Source: Acanthococcus lagerstroemiae
Lineage: Eukaryota > Arthropoda > Insecta > Hemiptera > Eriococcidae
Direction of reading: 5' to 3'
Assembly: GCA_031841125.1 (NCBI GenBank)
Contig: CM063107.1
Location: 22,834,499-22,898,498, forward strand
DNA length: 64,000 nucleotides
Shown here: positions 44,116 through 56,764 of the stretch, one piece after another
Position numbering within the stretch: the stretch's first letter is position 1
Layout of the letters: each line of letters begins with the position of its first letter
Notes under the pieces: model-generated
What the model was told of the DNA's origin: nothing
Databases searched by the model: none
What the model saw: only the letters and a program-made list of their open reading frames with translations
Made by a program: the position numbers and the translations under genes

Positions 44116-45103
44116 TAAATATGTATGTAGGGGAAGTTAGGGCAAAAGGAACCGGCGGGCAGAAGGAACCACTCGAAATAACTTTTATTCTATTCATCCA
44201 AGACGGTTGGTAACACTGTTATACGATAGATAGTAACCATTCTCAATATATTATAATCTGTGACACCGGCAACATGTGATGTAAAGTCATATAGATACAC
44301 CAAGTTGGACAACTAGCGCGTTTCCGCGTTCTGCCGTCATGCCAGCGCGCTGCTATCGCTGAACTCCTTTGGTTGCATTGCGCTTATATGGACATTCTTA
44401 CGTTTTTGTGGATTAGCTCAAAAACTATCAATTTTGATGAAAAATTGGAAAGAGCTAAATTTGTTCACCTTGGAATTTCCCATCGAATGCGAGTAAATTC
44501 GAAATTTTTATGGGTAAAATTTTGAAACTGATCTTACCTGATAGAAAATAACAGGTAGAATAAATTTTGTTCTTTTCACTTTTTCATAAATCTCGACCGT
44601 TATTGAGATAAACGCAAAACCTTGTTAGGGCTCCCAACGTTTACATTGATTTCACGGCAGTCGAACGCTGCCAGCGCTGCTGTCGGGATAAATTATCGTA
44701 ACATACGAAGTTTAACATTGGTTAAATGGAGAGTCGAACGACTTATGACTTTGATGTGATGTTTGAATGTTTTTGGTAAGGAATTTATGAAATGTGATTG
44801 AATTTTACGTTTTTTAGCGTTGTTTCAAAGTGGAATCGTTTTACGAATTTATGATGAACTAAGGTAGGTAAGTCATATCTTAAAAGAAAGGAAATATTTT
44901 ATCTACTTTCCGATAAACTTGGGTAAATTACTTGAATTTGCTTCTAATTATTTATTTAAGCGTACATGTAGAAACCAGGTGTGTTGGGCAAGTGGAGCCG
45001 GGCAAGAGGAACCACCAAATAGCAATACTCAGAATTATTTCTTTTGCCCATAAGATCATTTTTTACATAATGAAAAGCCGAAATTGAATTTTTTCTTGTC
45101 TAG

Positions 45104-45280
45104 ATGGTGTTTAATTACGTGAGGAAAAGTAATCGGGGGAATGAATGGACTGAAGAATCGATGAAAGCAGCCTTTGAAGCTGTGAAAACTGACAAAATAG
45201 GTATCAGAGAAGCTGCTAGTAAATTTAATAGGTATCCCATATCCCACACTCGGAAAACATCTGATAAAGAACTCCACTAA
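45104..45280 (+). pseudogene. pogo transposase N-terminal DNA-binding domain
   Basis: The ATG at 45104 follows a TTTTTTCTTGTCTAG acceptor-like string. The 58-codon peptide reads MVFNYVRKSNRGNEWTEESM, then KAAFEAVKTDKIGIREAASK and FNRYPISHT, which is the CENP-B/psq helix-turn-helix start seen in pogo and jerky-type proteins; it binds the TIRs in the nucleus. It stops at 45280 where the family would continue into the CENP-B second domain and DDE core. Confidence 0.75.
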
Positions 45281-45605
45281 TACGGTAAATATAAGTCAAA
45301 CATATTTCCTTACTCTTTGAACAAATTCAAAGTTTTTTACTTAATAAATTAATTTTTTCCCACCTTTTTTGTTTCACCGAATTATCTTTCAGAATTATTT
45401 CGCATTTTCACCAACTCACTGTAACTAACCATTTATTTTTACACTGCTAATTCAGTATAACTAACCACGTATTGTAACACTTTCTTTACCAATAGACCAT
45501 ACCATCATACAGTTCAAAAGATATTCGACTGATTCCAAAAAGTGTGACCATAACTAATAATCAGCGCAATAATCAATCATAGCGATCCGAAATTTTGACA
45601 GCTAC

Positions 45606-46190
45606 CCGATTAAAAATGGAATCAAAGCGAATTATGTGAGAAAATTGCAACTAGAATAAGAAAGAAAAGAAGAAGGCGGCAGAAGAGGGAGCAGAAAATA
45701 AGAAGAAAGAGAAGAGGAACCAGAAAAGAGGAAGAAAGTGGTTGAAGAGAAAGTAAAAAAGAAGAAAAAACTGTCAAGAGGAAGGCAGAAAAAACCCGGC
45801 GAAGCAGAAGACAGAGGGAATAAAAAAGAAACAAGCTGCTGAGAAAACAGACACACAAAAAAGCTGCGAAAGAAAAGCTGATATTTCCGCCCCCTTCCCC
45901 CGCCCCCAAGATCCTAGAAAAAATGACGATATTCCATGCCTACCCGATGAACAATTTGGAGAGCACTCACAAAACATATCACAAACCACTACAGTTTTGA
46001 GATTTTTGGCCACTCACATGCACTTGGCCTCTCATTGTGAGTCGGGTAATTTATTCGCCGATAGTTTCAAGCAGCCGCGAAGTTTGGTTGCAGTGCAATA
46101 TTTGTCAAAACTGGGCTCACCAAGCATGTAATGCTTATTCAGGAGTAGGTTTTTTATGTCTGCGAATTTTGTGTGGCCTAAATTGGCGGG
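45606..46190 (+). pseudogene. pogo transposase C-terminal region, broken
   Basis: From about 45615 a Lys/Glu-rich stretch with stops leads to SAPFPRPQDP and, near 46080, VWLQCNICQNWAHQACNAYS, a PHD-like Cys/His pattern typical of C-termini in insect pogo proteins. Frame changes and stops interrupt it. Minus-strand leucine/phenylalanine-rich ORFs here (45622-45909, 45632-45856) are shadows of the Lys-rich stretch. Confidence 0.65.
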
Positions 46191-46557
46191 CTAAGATGTT
46201 CTTGTGTAGCATACCTACAATTTTTTGTGAACTCACAGTCGTTTTATATCGAAATAAATTCGTTTCAGGGTCGTAGAGTAATTTTTAACCTTCAAATGGA
46301 ACATTTTTTGACGTGGTTTCTTTTACCCAATTCGATGGTTCCTTTTGCCTGGGCAATTTTTTACAAATCGAAAGCAACACCTTTGGAAAATCCAAATCTT
46401 AGCCACCTGAAAGTACTTCAATTTTGACGTTATTATACCATTTTGTAGCTGAAAGCATGCTCTATTCAATGGTATATTCAGATTTAAAATTGATCCAAAA
46501 GAAAAAATTTTACAGTCACTTCCGCAAAAGTGGTTCCACTTGCCCTAACTTCCCCTA

Positions 46558-47440
46558 CTTACATATAAGATTAATAAGAAAGCTGAAAAAAATTGCCTAC
46601 TGTCTGGCGCTGTTGGTGTAGTAGCTGAAAGTAATTGGGGGTCTGTCCAGAAAGAACTTGAGCCTCCTAGTCAAAACGGGAAATGAGCTGGGAGGAACAA
46701 TGATTATTACATTGAAGTAGCTCATGTAATAGCCTGGAGAATGAGTGAAGAAATTTTTTGGTGCTCAAGCATATTGATGCCAACTGCACAGAAAAGGGTA
46801 GAGAAGAATGTAAATCGAGACTACTTTACGCTGTAATAGAGCTCAAGTTGGTAATACTACAATTTACGATACAACTGAAAGGGTTGGCAACGCTGCTATA
46901 GAAAATTTCCAAAAACTCAATCAAAATATATGTTTGGGGATGAAAATATTTATTTAATTCACTGTTCAGGCCAATGGATGAGCGCCTTCAATTCCATAAA
47001 AGTCATATGAGGCGCAATACAGCTGGTAGCACACTGCCATGAATTTTTAGCAAAAGTTCATTAAAGATTATTCTTAACTACCAAAAAATAATAATAATAA
47101 TAATAAAAAAACTCAACTTTAACGTGATTGAGCAGGCGATTTGATTTTAGTCACAATCGCTCAAATTCCGCGATCCTTCGAACACAGTTTTTTTTTTTTT
47201 TTTGTAAAAATAGCAGTTGTGCTACAACCACATTAATTAATAAATTCGTGTCCAAAAATGAATTATATAAGTAGGAAGATTCAGGTACTTATGGAACAAA
47301 CTTAGGCAAAATAATTGAGCTAATTAGCAAAGAAAGAAACATCTTTTCAATCGCCTTCCATGATTGCTTGCACATGTTTGCTTACTCCTTCTTTTTCAGG
47401 CAAATCTGATATGTATCCTATAATATGACAAAAACCCCCC
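46558..47440. other. No recognised feature
   Basis: Includes a short TGGGGGTCTGTCCAGAAAGA string at 46637 reminiscent of mariner TIRs, without a matching inverse. ATA microsatellite at 47088-47105. No gene. Confidence 0.3.
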
Positions 47441-47444
47441 TCTC

Positions 47445-48075
47445 AGTGTGGAGATGGGCTAGGAAGTTATGGATGGGGTAGCACAAACGAAGCACAGACG
47501 ATTGCATCCACTTTTCCCTTTTCAATACTCTGTCTAACCTCTTTTTCAAAAACCATTTCTCTGCCCCCTCCCCTCTAAGTAATCCTCAAAATTTCGGAAG
47601 AGGGAGTAGCACAAACTACGGGATTTTCAGCACAAATCAGCACAAACGAATGACACTATTTACAACCCCATCAGCCTAGTAGAGAGCTCCCATTTCTACA
47701 GCCCCCCAAAGTTTTCCCATTTACCTCAAGAAGAGGGGCAGCACAAACTATGGATTTTTTTTAGCACAAACCAGCAGAAACGTAGCACAAACGATTGACA
47801 CTATTTTCAATTACCTACGTGGAAGTGGGGGAGGGGCTCCCGTTTCTACAGCCTACCTAAAAGTTTACCCGAATACCTCAGGAAGGGGAGCACCACAAAC
47901 GACGGGGTTTTCAGCACAAATGTGGCGCAAACGATTGACACAATTTGGATCCCCTAGACGAAATTGGGGGCTTGCGTTTCTATAGCCCCCCAGAACTTTA
48001 CTCAAATATCTCAGGAAGAGGAGCAGCACAAACTATGGGTGTTTTAGCACAAACCAGCACAAATGTAGCAACTGA
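47445..48075. repeat. Tandem repeat, about 135-150-bp unit
   Basis: Four or so units each with AGCACAAACTAYGGG, AGCACAAACGATTGACACTAT and CTCCCRTTTCTACAGCCC (about 47609, 47741, 47891, 48025). Composition and GC-rich spacer style recall the array at 13435-14490 but the unit sequence differs. No flanking TIR was found. Confidence 0.65.
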
Positions 48076-48102
48076 TATTAAGGCCTGGCCCCACCAGTGC
48101 AA

Positions 48103-49110
48103 TTCTGCCGTATAATCGCAATCAACCTGAAGGTGCATAACCATAAGACCATAACCCAGCTGGTTCTTCTATCCACGTCAACAGCAATTGTTGGGCCTAG
48201 ATTCTTTAATCTACATAAATTACATTCCTCATCAATAAACTAATACACTCCCCCTCCCCCAGAGTGTTACAATAAATAGGAAAGATACCACCAACATTTC
48301 CCAATACAATTTTGTACTAAGTGAAATTTATTAATCACTTTCCATGATCTTCAATTTTTTTCTGTGTGGCTACCACAACTGTCATCTTGCACCTCCTTCC
48401 CACCGGTATGCGCCACAGTTCGGGGAATGTGGCGAACATGTTACCAAAACTGAATTCAGCGACCTTTGGAACCAATTATTGGATACCTATATGTATTAAA
48501 CATTACAAATACTAGACCCCCGCCCTCATGGCATGAGCTTCGATTTCAAACATGGGGTAAATAGATGAAAGGAGGGGGTAGCAGAAGAAGATGATTATTA
48601 TCTTCATAAGGTCTGTGCATCTACGTTAAAAAGTAATAATTCTCAACGGGGCTATTTTGAACTCCATTTTAAGCAGTTCTAATCCAGATGCAAGAAAATT
48701 GCTAATGACCTTTTTTATAGAAAATTTAATGTACAATCTATTTTTAAAAAACACAGTAGCTTAAGAGAGCACGTTTCATGAAAAATTGAAAACGTGAAGA
48801 TTTTCAGATATAATTTGAACTAAAACTGATTTTATGAACACCATGTTGAACCGATTCCGACCATTCTTTTTCTGTGGTTATCACAACTACCTTCTACTAT
48901 AACCTAGTGGTACCATTTTTCTGCCCATCTCCAGTCGTGAGAAGAAAAAAAAATTTCAAAGATCGATAACTTTTCAAAATTTGACCATAACTCAGTCCCT
49001 TCAAAAGTAAGAGGATGCAAACATATTTACATATTGTCTGGGTAGGTTGCCTACTTACCCGGTGGATAAGGGTCATTGCAAATGAGACATCCCGTATATT
49101 TGAATAGATG
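48103..49110 (+). repeat. 1-kb dispersed repeat, copy 2
   Basis: Parallel to 31047-32165 from AATTCTGCCGTATAATCGCA through GATTCTTTAATCTACATAAA to CATTGCAAATGAGACA, about 1.0 kb with small indels. Confidence 0.75.
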
Positions 49111-50005
49111 TACGCACAATTTGTAAATAAATCGCCTTTTCAAACTCATCATTCTTTCAATTGAAATAGAAATATACATATGATACGTCAATACTGGGCG
49201 ACCAGTTTCAGTTGCGTAGCCAGCCAGCTTTCGAGGGGGAGTCTAGTCTTGACCAAAGGGGGAGATGGTGTTAGGCCGGGTGCTAAAATTAGAAAAACAC
49301 TGACGAAGTCGGCAGTGAGGGTCCAGACCACTAGACTGACCAGTTTTGATCAGCGAATCTGTACCATTTGTAGATTCACTCGTCCTGTCTAGCTGCCCAG
49401 TATCAATATTCCTTACATTCTTATGTCGGTTGAAAGTAGAAATCGAAAAAGTGACTTATGATGATTGTGCATATAACCGATTCATTTCTTAAGAAGTCTC
49501 CCGCCGGTGTGAAACTTTCAATTTGGGATCAAATAGGTGCTAAAAGTGAACTCAGCGACCTTCAAGTCTGTGACCTCTTCCTCCTACACGCACACACAAG
49601 ACACAAGGTCCTCACCTTTTCAGTATATTGCAAATTTCATATTAGAATTTGCCTTCGTACAACATGGAGACGTTAAGGCCTAAGCAGGAACGCGTTTCTA
49701 CTATTTGTTGGTAGAAGACTTGCAGTTTGCAAGTTAAGGGCAAAATAGTAGAAAAAAATACGTATTACGTATATAAATTTTTCGCTCGATCCGCTCCTAA
49801 AAATGCCCCCTGGCCCCTCTTTCTCCAAACTCTTCTGTTCACGCTACGTCTATGACTTTTTTATTATAAACTGTATTCGTCGCGAAGTTTGGTATTAAAT
49901 ACTGCTTTCTACCTTTAGAGATTTCGAAATTTCTAGCCTTCTACTCCACACATGTTTTCTATACTTAATGATCTGGATGAAGATTGATATTGTGAAAAGT
50001 ACATA
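49111..50005. other. No recognised feature
   Basis: Short ORFs (49180-49392, 49458-49676) have no motif. Contains a GTAGCCAGCC-like string near 49217, reminiscent of transposon tips, unpaired. Confidence 0.3.
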
Positions 50006-50310
50006 CTTTTACCGACTTTTCGAAGAAAAGGGAGGTATTACACTCGTCACAGTTGTGAAGTTGGGGGCGGGGGTAATGTTTTTTTTGCGTTTCAGAGTGT
50101 TTAGAACACGACTGTAATAGTGGCTGAATTTCAGGTTTCCTTATATAAAATATATATATAATATTATATATATAAGGAAACCTGAAATTCAGCCACTATT
50201 ACAGTCGTGTTCTAAACACTCTGAAACGCAAAAAAAACATTGCCCCCGCCCCCAACTTCACAACTGTGACGAGTGTAATACCTCCCTTTTCTTCGAAAAG
50301 TCGGTAAAAG
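50006..50310. mobile_element. 305-bp near-perfect palindrome
   Basis: Left arm 50006-50149 and right arm 50167-50310 are inverse copies with only one mismatch that I noticed (T/C near 50076). The hinge is an AT-rich ATATATATATA stretch. Tips read CTTTTACCGAC. The CCGACTTTTCGAAGAAAAGG block resembles the tandem unit at 4330-4362. Likely a recent fold-back MITE. Confidence 0.85.
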
Positions 50311-50714
50311 ACCGAAGATAATTTTGTAAGATTTCGTTATACGTGATTGGTCTCGCAATGGGCCGTACTTGGAAATACTTTGTACATGCAATGAACCAAC
50401 TCATGAAGTAAGTAATTTAGAATACCTAAAATTTGGGTAGGTTTGTATTTTTCTGTATTGCAGCGAAGCTAAAGAATTTATAAAAACTTAAAAATTTTAA
50501 TTAAAATGCTAAAAATGTATGTAAGTGATGAATTGAATTCGCTTTCATTTTCGAGTATAACCTCTCTCATCAATCACTCAATTTTTTCGAGTAATTCTGA
50601 TGGAAGTATGAATAAAAAAATACTTATTTGACCGTGTCAACACAAAAAAATATTAAACTTACTCTCTTAATTAATCTGGTAACGTAAAGTTTTCAACATG
50701 CTCGAATCTCATTA

Positions 50715-50745
<31 letters not shown>

Positions 50746-52030
50746 TTGGTAAAAGAGGACTGGCTGCTTCTCGACACAGAGAGATACATAGGTACCTTCC
50801 TTTTTTACTTTACGCAGTTTTTTTTCTCGAATGTTATGCTCTGCCTTCTGAACTCGATTGCATGCGACGTAGTGGTAATATTCCTGACAGGTTAATCAAG
50901 AGTATCACAAAAAATATTTTCTCAAACTGGTAAAGAAACAGCTCGCGGGGATACATGAAAACTCGATGGAACACGGTCTGTTGCTTAATTTAAGCTTCTC
51001 TAGAATTTAGTTTGGAAAAGAAAATTACAAGAGGCAACATTTTATGTTCACCTCAAAGATGACGCTTTTGAGCATCTGAGCAGCAAAATTCGAACTGGAT
51101 TCGCTATTTATTCACAAAGGTACGGATAAATACTGATTTAAAAAGTATACGTTCATTTTATACCAGGCTCATGATACAATAATTTCAGCCTTCAACTTGT
51201 AGACAACTTCTACGAGTGAAAATCTTCACTTTAGTATTCAAATTAGGTTCACGTTTCAGTTAACTGGACTGAAAAATTTTATCAGGGACGAAGCTTTCGG
51301 TTACTTGCTCCATTAAGACCAAAGCTGTGTGCTTTTTACGTGGTACTATATTAATTAGACCTGAGTATTATACCAAAGACCTGCTTTCATCCTATCTCCG
51401 GTACAAACTGCTCGTTGGATGTATTAAATGGAGAAGGGGAAAATCAGTCGATAAAGTTGCCGAGTAGATGCTGTTTTACGACTCTTCCATACTGTTTAAA
51501 GATTCTTAAGACCACTCAAGACTCGTTTAAAACAGTTTATGACTCTCGCCGACTTGCTGATGACTCTTTTTTATTCTTACAGACTTGACCAGGACTTTCC
51601 AAGACTCGATTATGATTTGCCTCTATTTACGATTAAGAGACATTTACAGGATTTTTTTTCATAATAATTTTTTGAGAAATCTTGTGTTTATTCATTTCTT
51701 CTTTCATAATACCGTGTAGATCCAGAGGTGTCGGAAGGGAATTATGAGTGGGGAGTCTAATTCAGCCTGAGAACTATGCATCATAACTATATTCCTATTC
51801 AACAATTAATAACTGTCATGCGTAGAGAGCTTTTCATTTTTTGTGTTATTTTTTTAATGCTATTCCGGTACATTTAAATTCTAATTATCACAGGTCAACA
51901 ATATATTCCAATACTTTGTACACCATTAAATATCTATATAATATTTAAAATATGTTTGAAAAACTGGGTTCTATGAAGTTCAACACCTATATCTCAGGCC
52001 CTAATTATCGCACAATGCTGGTTAAGATCT
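50311..52030. other. No recognised feature
   Basis: AT-rich; (AT)n at 50713-50737. AGACTC-type strings recur near 51480-51610. ORFs have no family signature. Confidence 0.3.
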
Positions 52031-52035
52031 TAAAA

Positions 52036-52118
52036 CACTCGGTGAATCTTTTTTGATCACTCACATCCGTTCAGTCTGAGGAGAGTTATGAGGTAACAAA
52101 CAACTCAACCTCACTACT
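52036..52118 (+). repeat. Direct repeat, copy 1 (about 90 bp)
   Basis: ACACTCGGTGAATC to CAACCTCACTACT, matching 52951-53050 (TTTTTTGATCACTCA, CCGTTCAGTCTGAGG, GTTATGAGGTAACAA). Confidence 0.65.
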
Positions 52119-52867
52119 GTGGTAACTGAGAAATGAGTTGACGCACTTGGGAATGGGAGAACACCACACCCGCGTTGCTCACGACTAGCTCGAGCGATGA
52201 GTTTCACAGGGGGTAGAGGACGACTCTAGACTTGTAGGATATCCGCAAGAGTGACGAGGTAACTCAACGGGAGAGAGGTACCGAGGCGTGGAAAGATCCC
52301 GTTTAATTAGTAGCCCGACCTTATTCTAACCGGTAAGCTAAACTAAACAAAATCAAACCGAGACAAAACGACGAGTGGAGTCCGTTTATCCGCCTGGTAA
52401 GGTGATTCCGTCGAGTTGAGGACGAGTTGGTCGGTTGAAATTCGTGTAGCAAGAGATTCACGTGCCACGCGGTCACTATGGGCGGCGTGGACTAACTACG
52501 AGACAGCAACTTAAATGGCGAAGCTAAACGCGCAGCAGGCCCTCCCAACATAGATTCTACTCACGTTTACGACCCAAATAACAACTTCTCGCAAAAGTAC
52601 AAAACACGGAATATATTTAAGCGAAAAATGCAAAAACGAAAAATAAAGAACACACGACACCATCCGATTCCGAACACCCTCCTCGAGGAATAGACGATCG
52701 GCCTACCTTTAGGGAAAAAGTGACATCACGAAGTCAAGGAAGAACAACGGTAGATGGAAAAGGTTATGGATGAAAGAAAAGCAAGGAAAATAGGAATAGA
52801 CTAGTTGTAGGATTTTCCAGTAGGAGCGTGACAGTGAAGTGGATGAAGAGCCACGGAATCTGGATAC
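52119..52867. other. Unassigned, GC-richer sequence
   Basis: CpG-containing, unlike the flanks; ends around 52700. May belong to an unidentified element bounded by the direct repeats, but no coding motif. Confidence 0.25.
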
Positions 52868-53092
52868 CACACTACTCACACGCATTTCTTCCATTCATTT
52901 GTCCATTACTCATGAACTACTTGATGTACAAAGTTCATCTTAGTCTAAGAACACTCAGTGAAGCAACCTCTTTCATATGCTTTTTTGATCACTCAAGTCC
53001 GTTCAGTCTGAGGTGAGTTATGAGGTAACAACTAATTCAACCTCACTACTCACACACAATTCTTCCACTCATTTGTCCATTATTCACGAACA
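52868..53092 (+). repeat. Direct repeats next to the helicase
   Basis: CACTACTCACACGCATTTCT at 52869 recurs as CACTACTCACACACAATTCT at 53045, and the block between (52951-53050) repeats 52036-52118. A nested duplication. Confidence 0.6.
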
Positions 53093-53101
53093 CCTCAACC
53101 G

Positions 53102-54330
53102 GTGGAAACTTCTGGAAATGATTCTATTGATGAAGCCCAGGTTCTAAAAATGGTAGCGCGAACAAATGAAGACCAGCGAATGATCATTGACCATATTTTG
53201 GAACTGATGCTAAGAAATGACACATCCAACGCCAATGCATACTTCATTGATGGTCCTGGAGGAACTGGGAAAGCTTTTGTTTATCGATGCCTCATTTCTT
53301 TATGTATGTTGCATGATTTTGAAGTTATTTCTGTGGCATGGACAGGTATAGCAGCAATTTTACTATCAAAAGGACGTACTGTTCACAGCCGTTTTAAATT
53401 ACCTCTGAATCTGCACGAACATTCAATATCTGGTTTGAAAGTCAACAGCAAAGAAGCCAACAGTATCACGAATGCAAGAATCATCATTTGGGATGAAGCT
53501 CCAATGGCAAACATGTAGGCTCTGATGTGTGTAAAGTGTAAACAGATTATTGAAGGACATCATGGGAAATGACGTGCCGTTTGGCGGCAAGATTGTAGTT
53601 TTGGGTGGAGATTTTAGGCAGGTCCTACCAGTAGTTCCATATGGTTCAAGAGCTGCTACAATTGCTAATTCCATCAAGTTTTCTCCTTTATGGCCTATAT
53701 TCAAGACGCTGAGACTGACCCAGAACATGCGAGCGGAAGCAGGAGAAAAAGAGGTCTCAGAATTCTTGCTGCAGATTGGTAATGGTACTTTCCCTCATTC
53801 TGGCTTTGAAAATGGGGAATTATAGAATTACCTGCAAGCATAATTTCTCAGGACATTATAAGAGATGTCTATGGTGAAAAGTTTGACACTCCAGAGGATG
53901 TCATGAAATTTTCTGATGTTGCAACTCTGGCACCAAAGAATGATCATTGTCAGAAGATCAACGACAAGATTTTGGACTTGGTTCCCGAAGAAGCCAAAAC
54001 CTACACGAGCGTGAATAGACTGATCAGTGAAAATGACAGTGAAATCCTGCAATTCCCCGTTGAATTTCTGGATAGTCGGGAGTTGACAGGTTTACCACCA
54101 AATAAATTACACTTAAAAGTTGGTGCGATTGTTATGTTGCTACGTAATATGAATGTGGCACTTGGACTGCTGAATGGGACACAACTTATTATGAGAAACA
54201 TGTACACGAATGCACTGGATCTGGAAATAATAATTGGGATGGAGTGTGGTCGAAGGATATTACTCCCAAGAGTGGACCTGTTGCCAGTGGATTCCACCTT
54301 GCCTTTTTCATTCAAAAGGAGACAATTGTA
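53102..54330 (+). pseudogene. Helitron Pif1-like helicase fragment
   Basis: Would be the helicase half of a Helitron Rep-helicase, which unwinds DNA during rolling-circle transposition. Motif I is GPGGTGKA near 53251 (family GKT/S; the last residue has changed), motif Ia VAWTGIAA near 53335, motif II DEAPMA near 53492, then [17 protein letters not shown] near 53587, LTQNMRA near 53715, and a stretch to KLHLKVGAIVMLLRNMN near 54105-54145 and NGTQLI. A stop after NM at 53516 and frameshifts near 53550 and 53820 break the ORF. The last helicase motif (TINKAQG-type) and the Rep domain are absent. Confidence 0.8.
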
Positions 54331-54379
54331 GAATAGCATAAGCCAAATTAGCATTTTATCAAAAGAGTAATCTTTTCAA

Positions 54380-54835
54380 ATCAAAAATTAATCTGGAAAT
54401 CAAAAAGTTGTTCTTGAAAACTTATATTTGGAGAGTAGCTTTGTATGGATATGAAACTCAGACTGTAGGAAAACCAGAGACGAGAAGGGTCGAAGCTTTT
54501 GAGATGTGGTGCTATAGGCGGATACTTAGCGTCAAATGCACAGATACGCTAAGAAATGAGGAAGTCCTTAACAGAGTAAAAGGTAAAATGGATATTTGGA
54601 ATTGTCTGAAGAGAAGGAGGGATACACTAATATGGCATAATATGAAGCACCTCTAGAAGGAAAAGTGGAAAGAAGGAATTGGGTAGGTCGGCAAAGATTC
54701 GAGTACGTTCAATAGATAATCAGGATATCAAATGTAAAAGTTATTACGAAATGAAAGAACTGGCACAAGATCGGGAGGAATGGAGAGTTGCATCAAACCG
54801 GTCGTAAGACTGATATGATAACCTCATCATCAGCG
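54380..54835 (+). mobile_element. LINE 3' end fragment
   Basis: LEIKKLFLKTYIWRVALYGY near 54395 and RRVEAFEMWCYRRIL near 54490 are the C-terminal LINE signature of the family at 38411-39050. It continues with WIERFEW..-type remnants and RASN.S-like codons near 54790. The rest of the element is missing. Confidence 0.7.
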
Positions 54836-56764
54836 TTATCAACCTACCAGTCGAGAGACTAAGGAATATCATCACCCTTGAATTCTTATCAATATCAACA
54901 TTTTATCGAGTAAGTTGCCAGAAGATAATATACAGTTTCACCATAACACATATGTATTTGTATTAGTCCACATCTGGGAGTAAATTGGTATTCAAACTGA
55001 GATTTTCGGGGATTGTTCCATGTATCATCTGCGTAAGCCCGTTATTGACTCAACAGCTGACCATACACGAGGGATGTGAATATCCGCTTCAGCACGTACA
55101 TTTCCAAAATAACCACCAGCGTTTATACTCTCTGTTTACTGTTAGTAACCCTTAACAATGTAATACTAACCCAGTGGTAAAGAGGCATTTAAATCTCACC
55201 GCACGTAAATCTACACACATCTATCTACAATGACATACAGAGGCGGTACGGTAAACTTACCCAATAATGAACTCCGATCGAATCGTGTGAACTTCGCTTC
55301 GGTAAACTGTCACTGCCAAGTACAGCGGTAGTTCGCGTGCAACTTTCGAGCAACTTACAAACGGTATACCTTATAGCTTTCTGGCTAATGTAATTTCGAA
55401 TGCTTGATAAAGCAAATATTCTGCACAATTTCGACGTACAATAAGAAAGAAAAAAAAAAACACAACCACGCGCACGCGTATCGTTCGATGTTCTTGCACC
55501 TACTGCACGAGTCACTCATCCTTGGTCTGGGACAGCCAGCGTTCCTCTTGGGCGATTATTGGTTCTCAGTATTAGCATTTTATTATTCTCATTGCCGTAA
55601 CGACACGAGGCTCTTCGTATAATACAACTTCTGCGCTCAAGTATACCTAGCTAACATTTTTATTATTCGGTCCGCTGCCCTCGGACCAAATGCTCAAATT
55701 GGGTTTAGTATGAAGCTATACGAGTGTACGGGAAGCCGGCAGCCAGGCGCTTTGTAAAGCACATAATCAAATGCTCATTTGAAATTATTCAACTGCATGC
55801 CGGCGTGCAAAATCGAAATTTAATAATCTTCGGCGCGAATTCGACTCGTTACGCGTGGGAAAGCAATTACCTAATTTGCAATCGAGAAGCTCCGAACCAT
55901 TTGCAGCCAAATTGCGAGGGAAACGACTTAACGGGTCGGCAGCTTTGATCACGCGGCGCGTAATTTTTGCATTATGGAGAGAATCAAAATGGCGTGAAGA
56001 AACGAAAATTTTCGAGATCAGTGGCGAGAAGACCGACGATATTTGACCCGTGGAGGAACACGTGGATTTGGGAACGCGTCCAGTCACGTGGAGTGTCAGC
56101 GAGCCGCTGCCGCGTTCGAGATGCGACGGTGCGACGCGGCGCCACGTAACAGATTGGGAACCACTGATCCGAGACCAGTTTCATATAAGGCGCGTTATAT
56201 AATTGAATGATTTCCCTCTATATCGATGCAAATGGTTTCTATATTTGGCTTTAAAAGTGGCGAAAATGACTAAGAAGAAATATTGAGTTTCAAATCAGAC
56301 GAACGGATATGGCTGTTTTTTTTTCTCTCTGAAGTCTGCGAGTTGCTATGAAGTGCATTTAAGGTCTATTACATCACTATCACTCGTAATAACTGCAGCT
56401 CGCCTTTGCAATTGTGGTCACATGTTAACTAACCGGCCCCTGTTTTCACAATACTTGGCTATCAATGACGGATCCAGAAAGCTATCGCGGAAGAGGTCCT
56501 CCTCTCAGTGTTCATTAAAAAGTCGACAGTCAGGAAATTTTAATGGCCAGTCGGCAAAATTGGGAGTGAATTTGTTATAAGCATGTAAACTGTGGGTTTA
56601 TGCAGTGGTCGCGGCCTTCCTCTAAACAAACAGACTAGTGCAATGAGACAAAAAAATGAAATAAAATGGAGGAATTTATAAGCATATTAGATCTAGTCAT
56701 AAGACCAATCTCAAAGTGATTCAAGTATCTGCCACAACCTCAACTTCGACCGAGAAGGAAATAG
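54836..56764. other. Unassigned, possibly single-copy host DNA
   Basis: The 55700-56180 part is GC/CpG-richer and not repeated in the window. ORFs 55724-56149 overlap in several frames and none is convincing. Could hold host non-coding or exonic DNA; nothing to prove it. Confidence 0.25.

Larger units (their letters stand above)
44130..46555 (+). mobile_element. pogo-like DNA transposon, internal deletion
   Basis: Tips GGGGAAGTTAGGGCAA are inverted at the two ends (44130 and 46555), flanked by TA (44128-44129 and 46556-46557), the usual pogo duplication. Inner copies of GGAACCAC/GTGGTTCC recur in both subterminal regions. It codes for an N-terminal psq-type helix-turn-helix and a C-terminal zinc finger, but the DDE catalytic region is missing. 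Confidence 0.8.

Noticed and set aside
45622..45909. Hydrophobic 95-codon minus-strand ORF that looks like a membrane protein
   Set aside because: It is the antisense of a Lys/Glu-rich stretch of the pogo C-terminus; the Phe/Leu content follows from that.
46637..46680. Mariner TIR-like GTCTGTCCAGAAAGA string
   Set aside because: No inverted partner or transposase fragment was found within a plausible distance.
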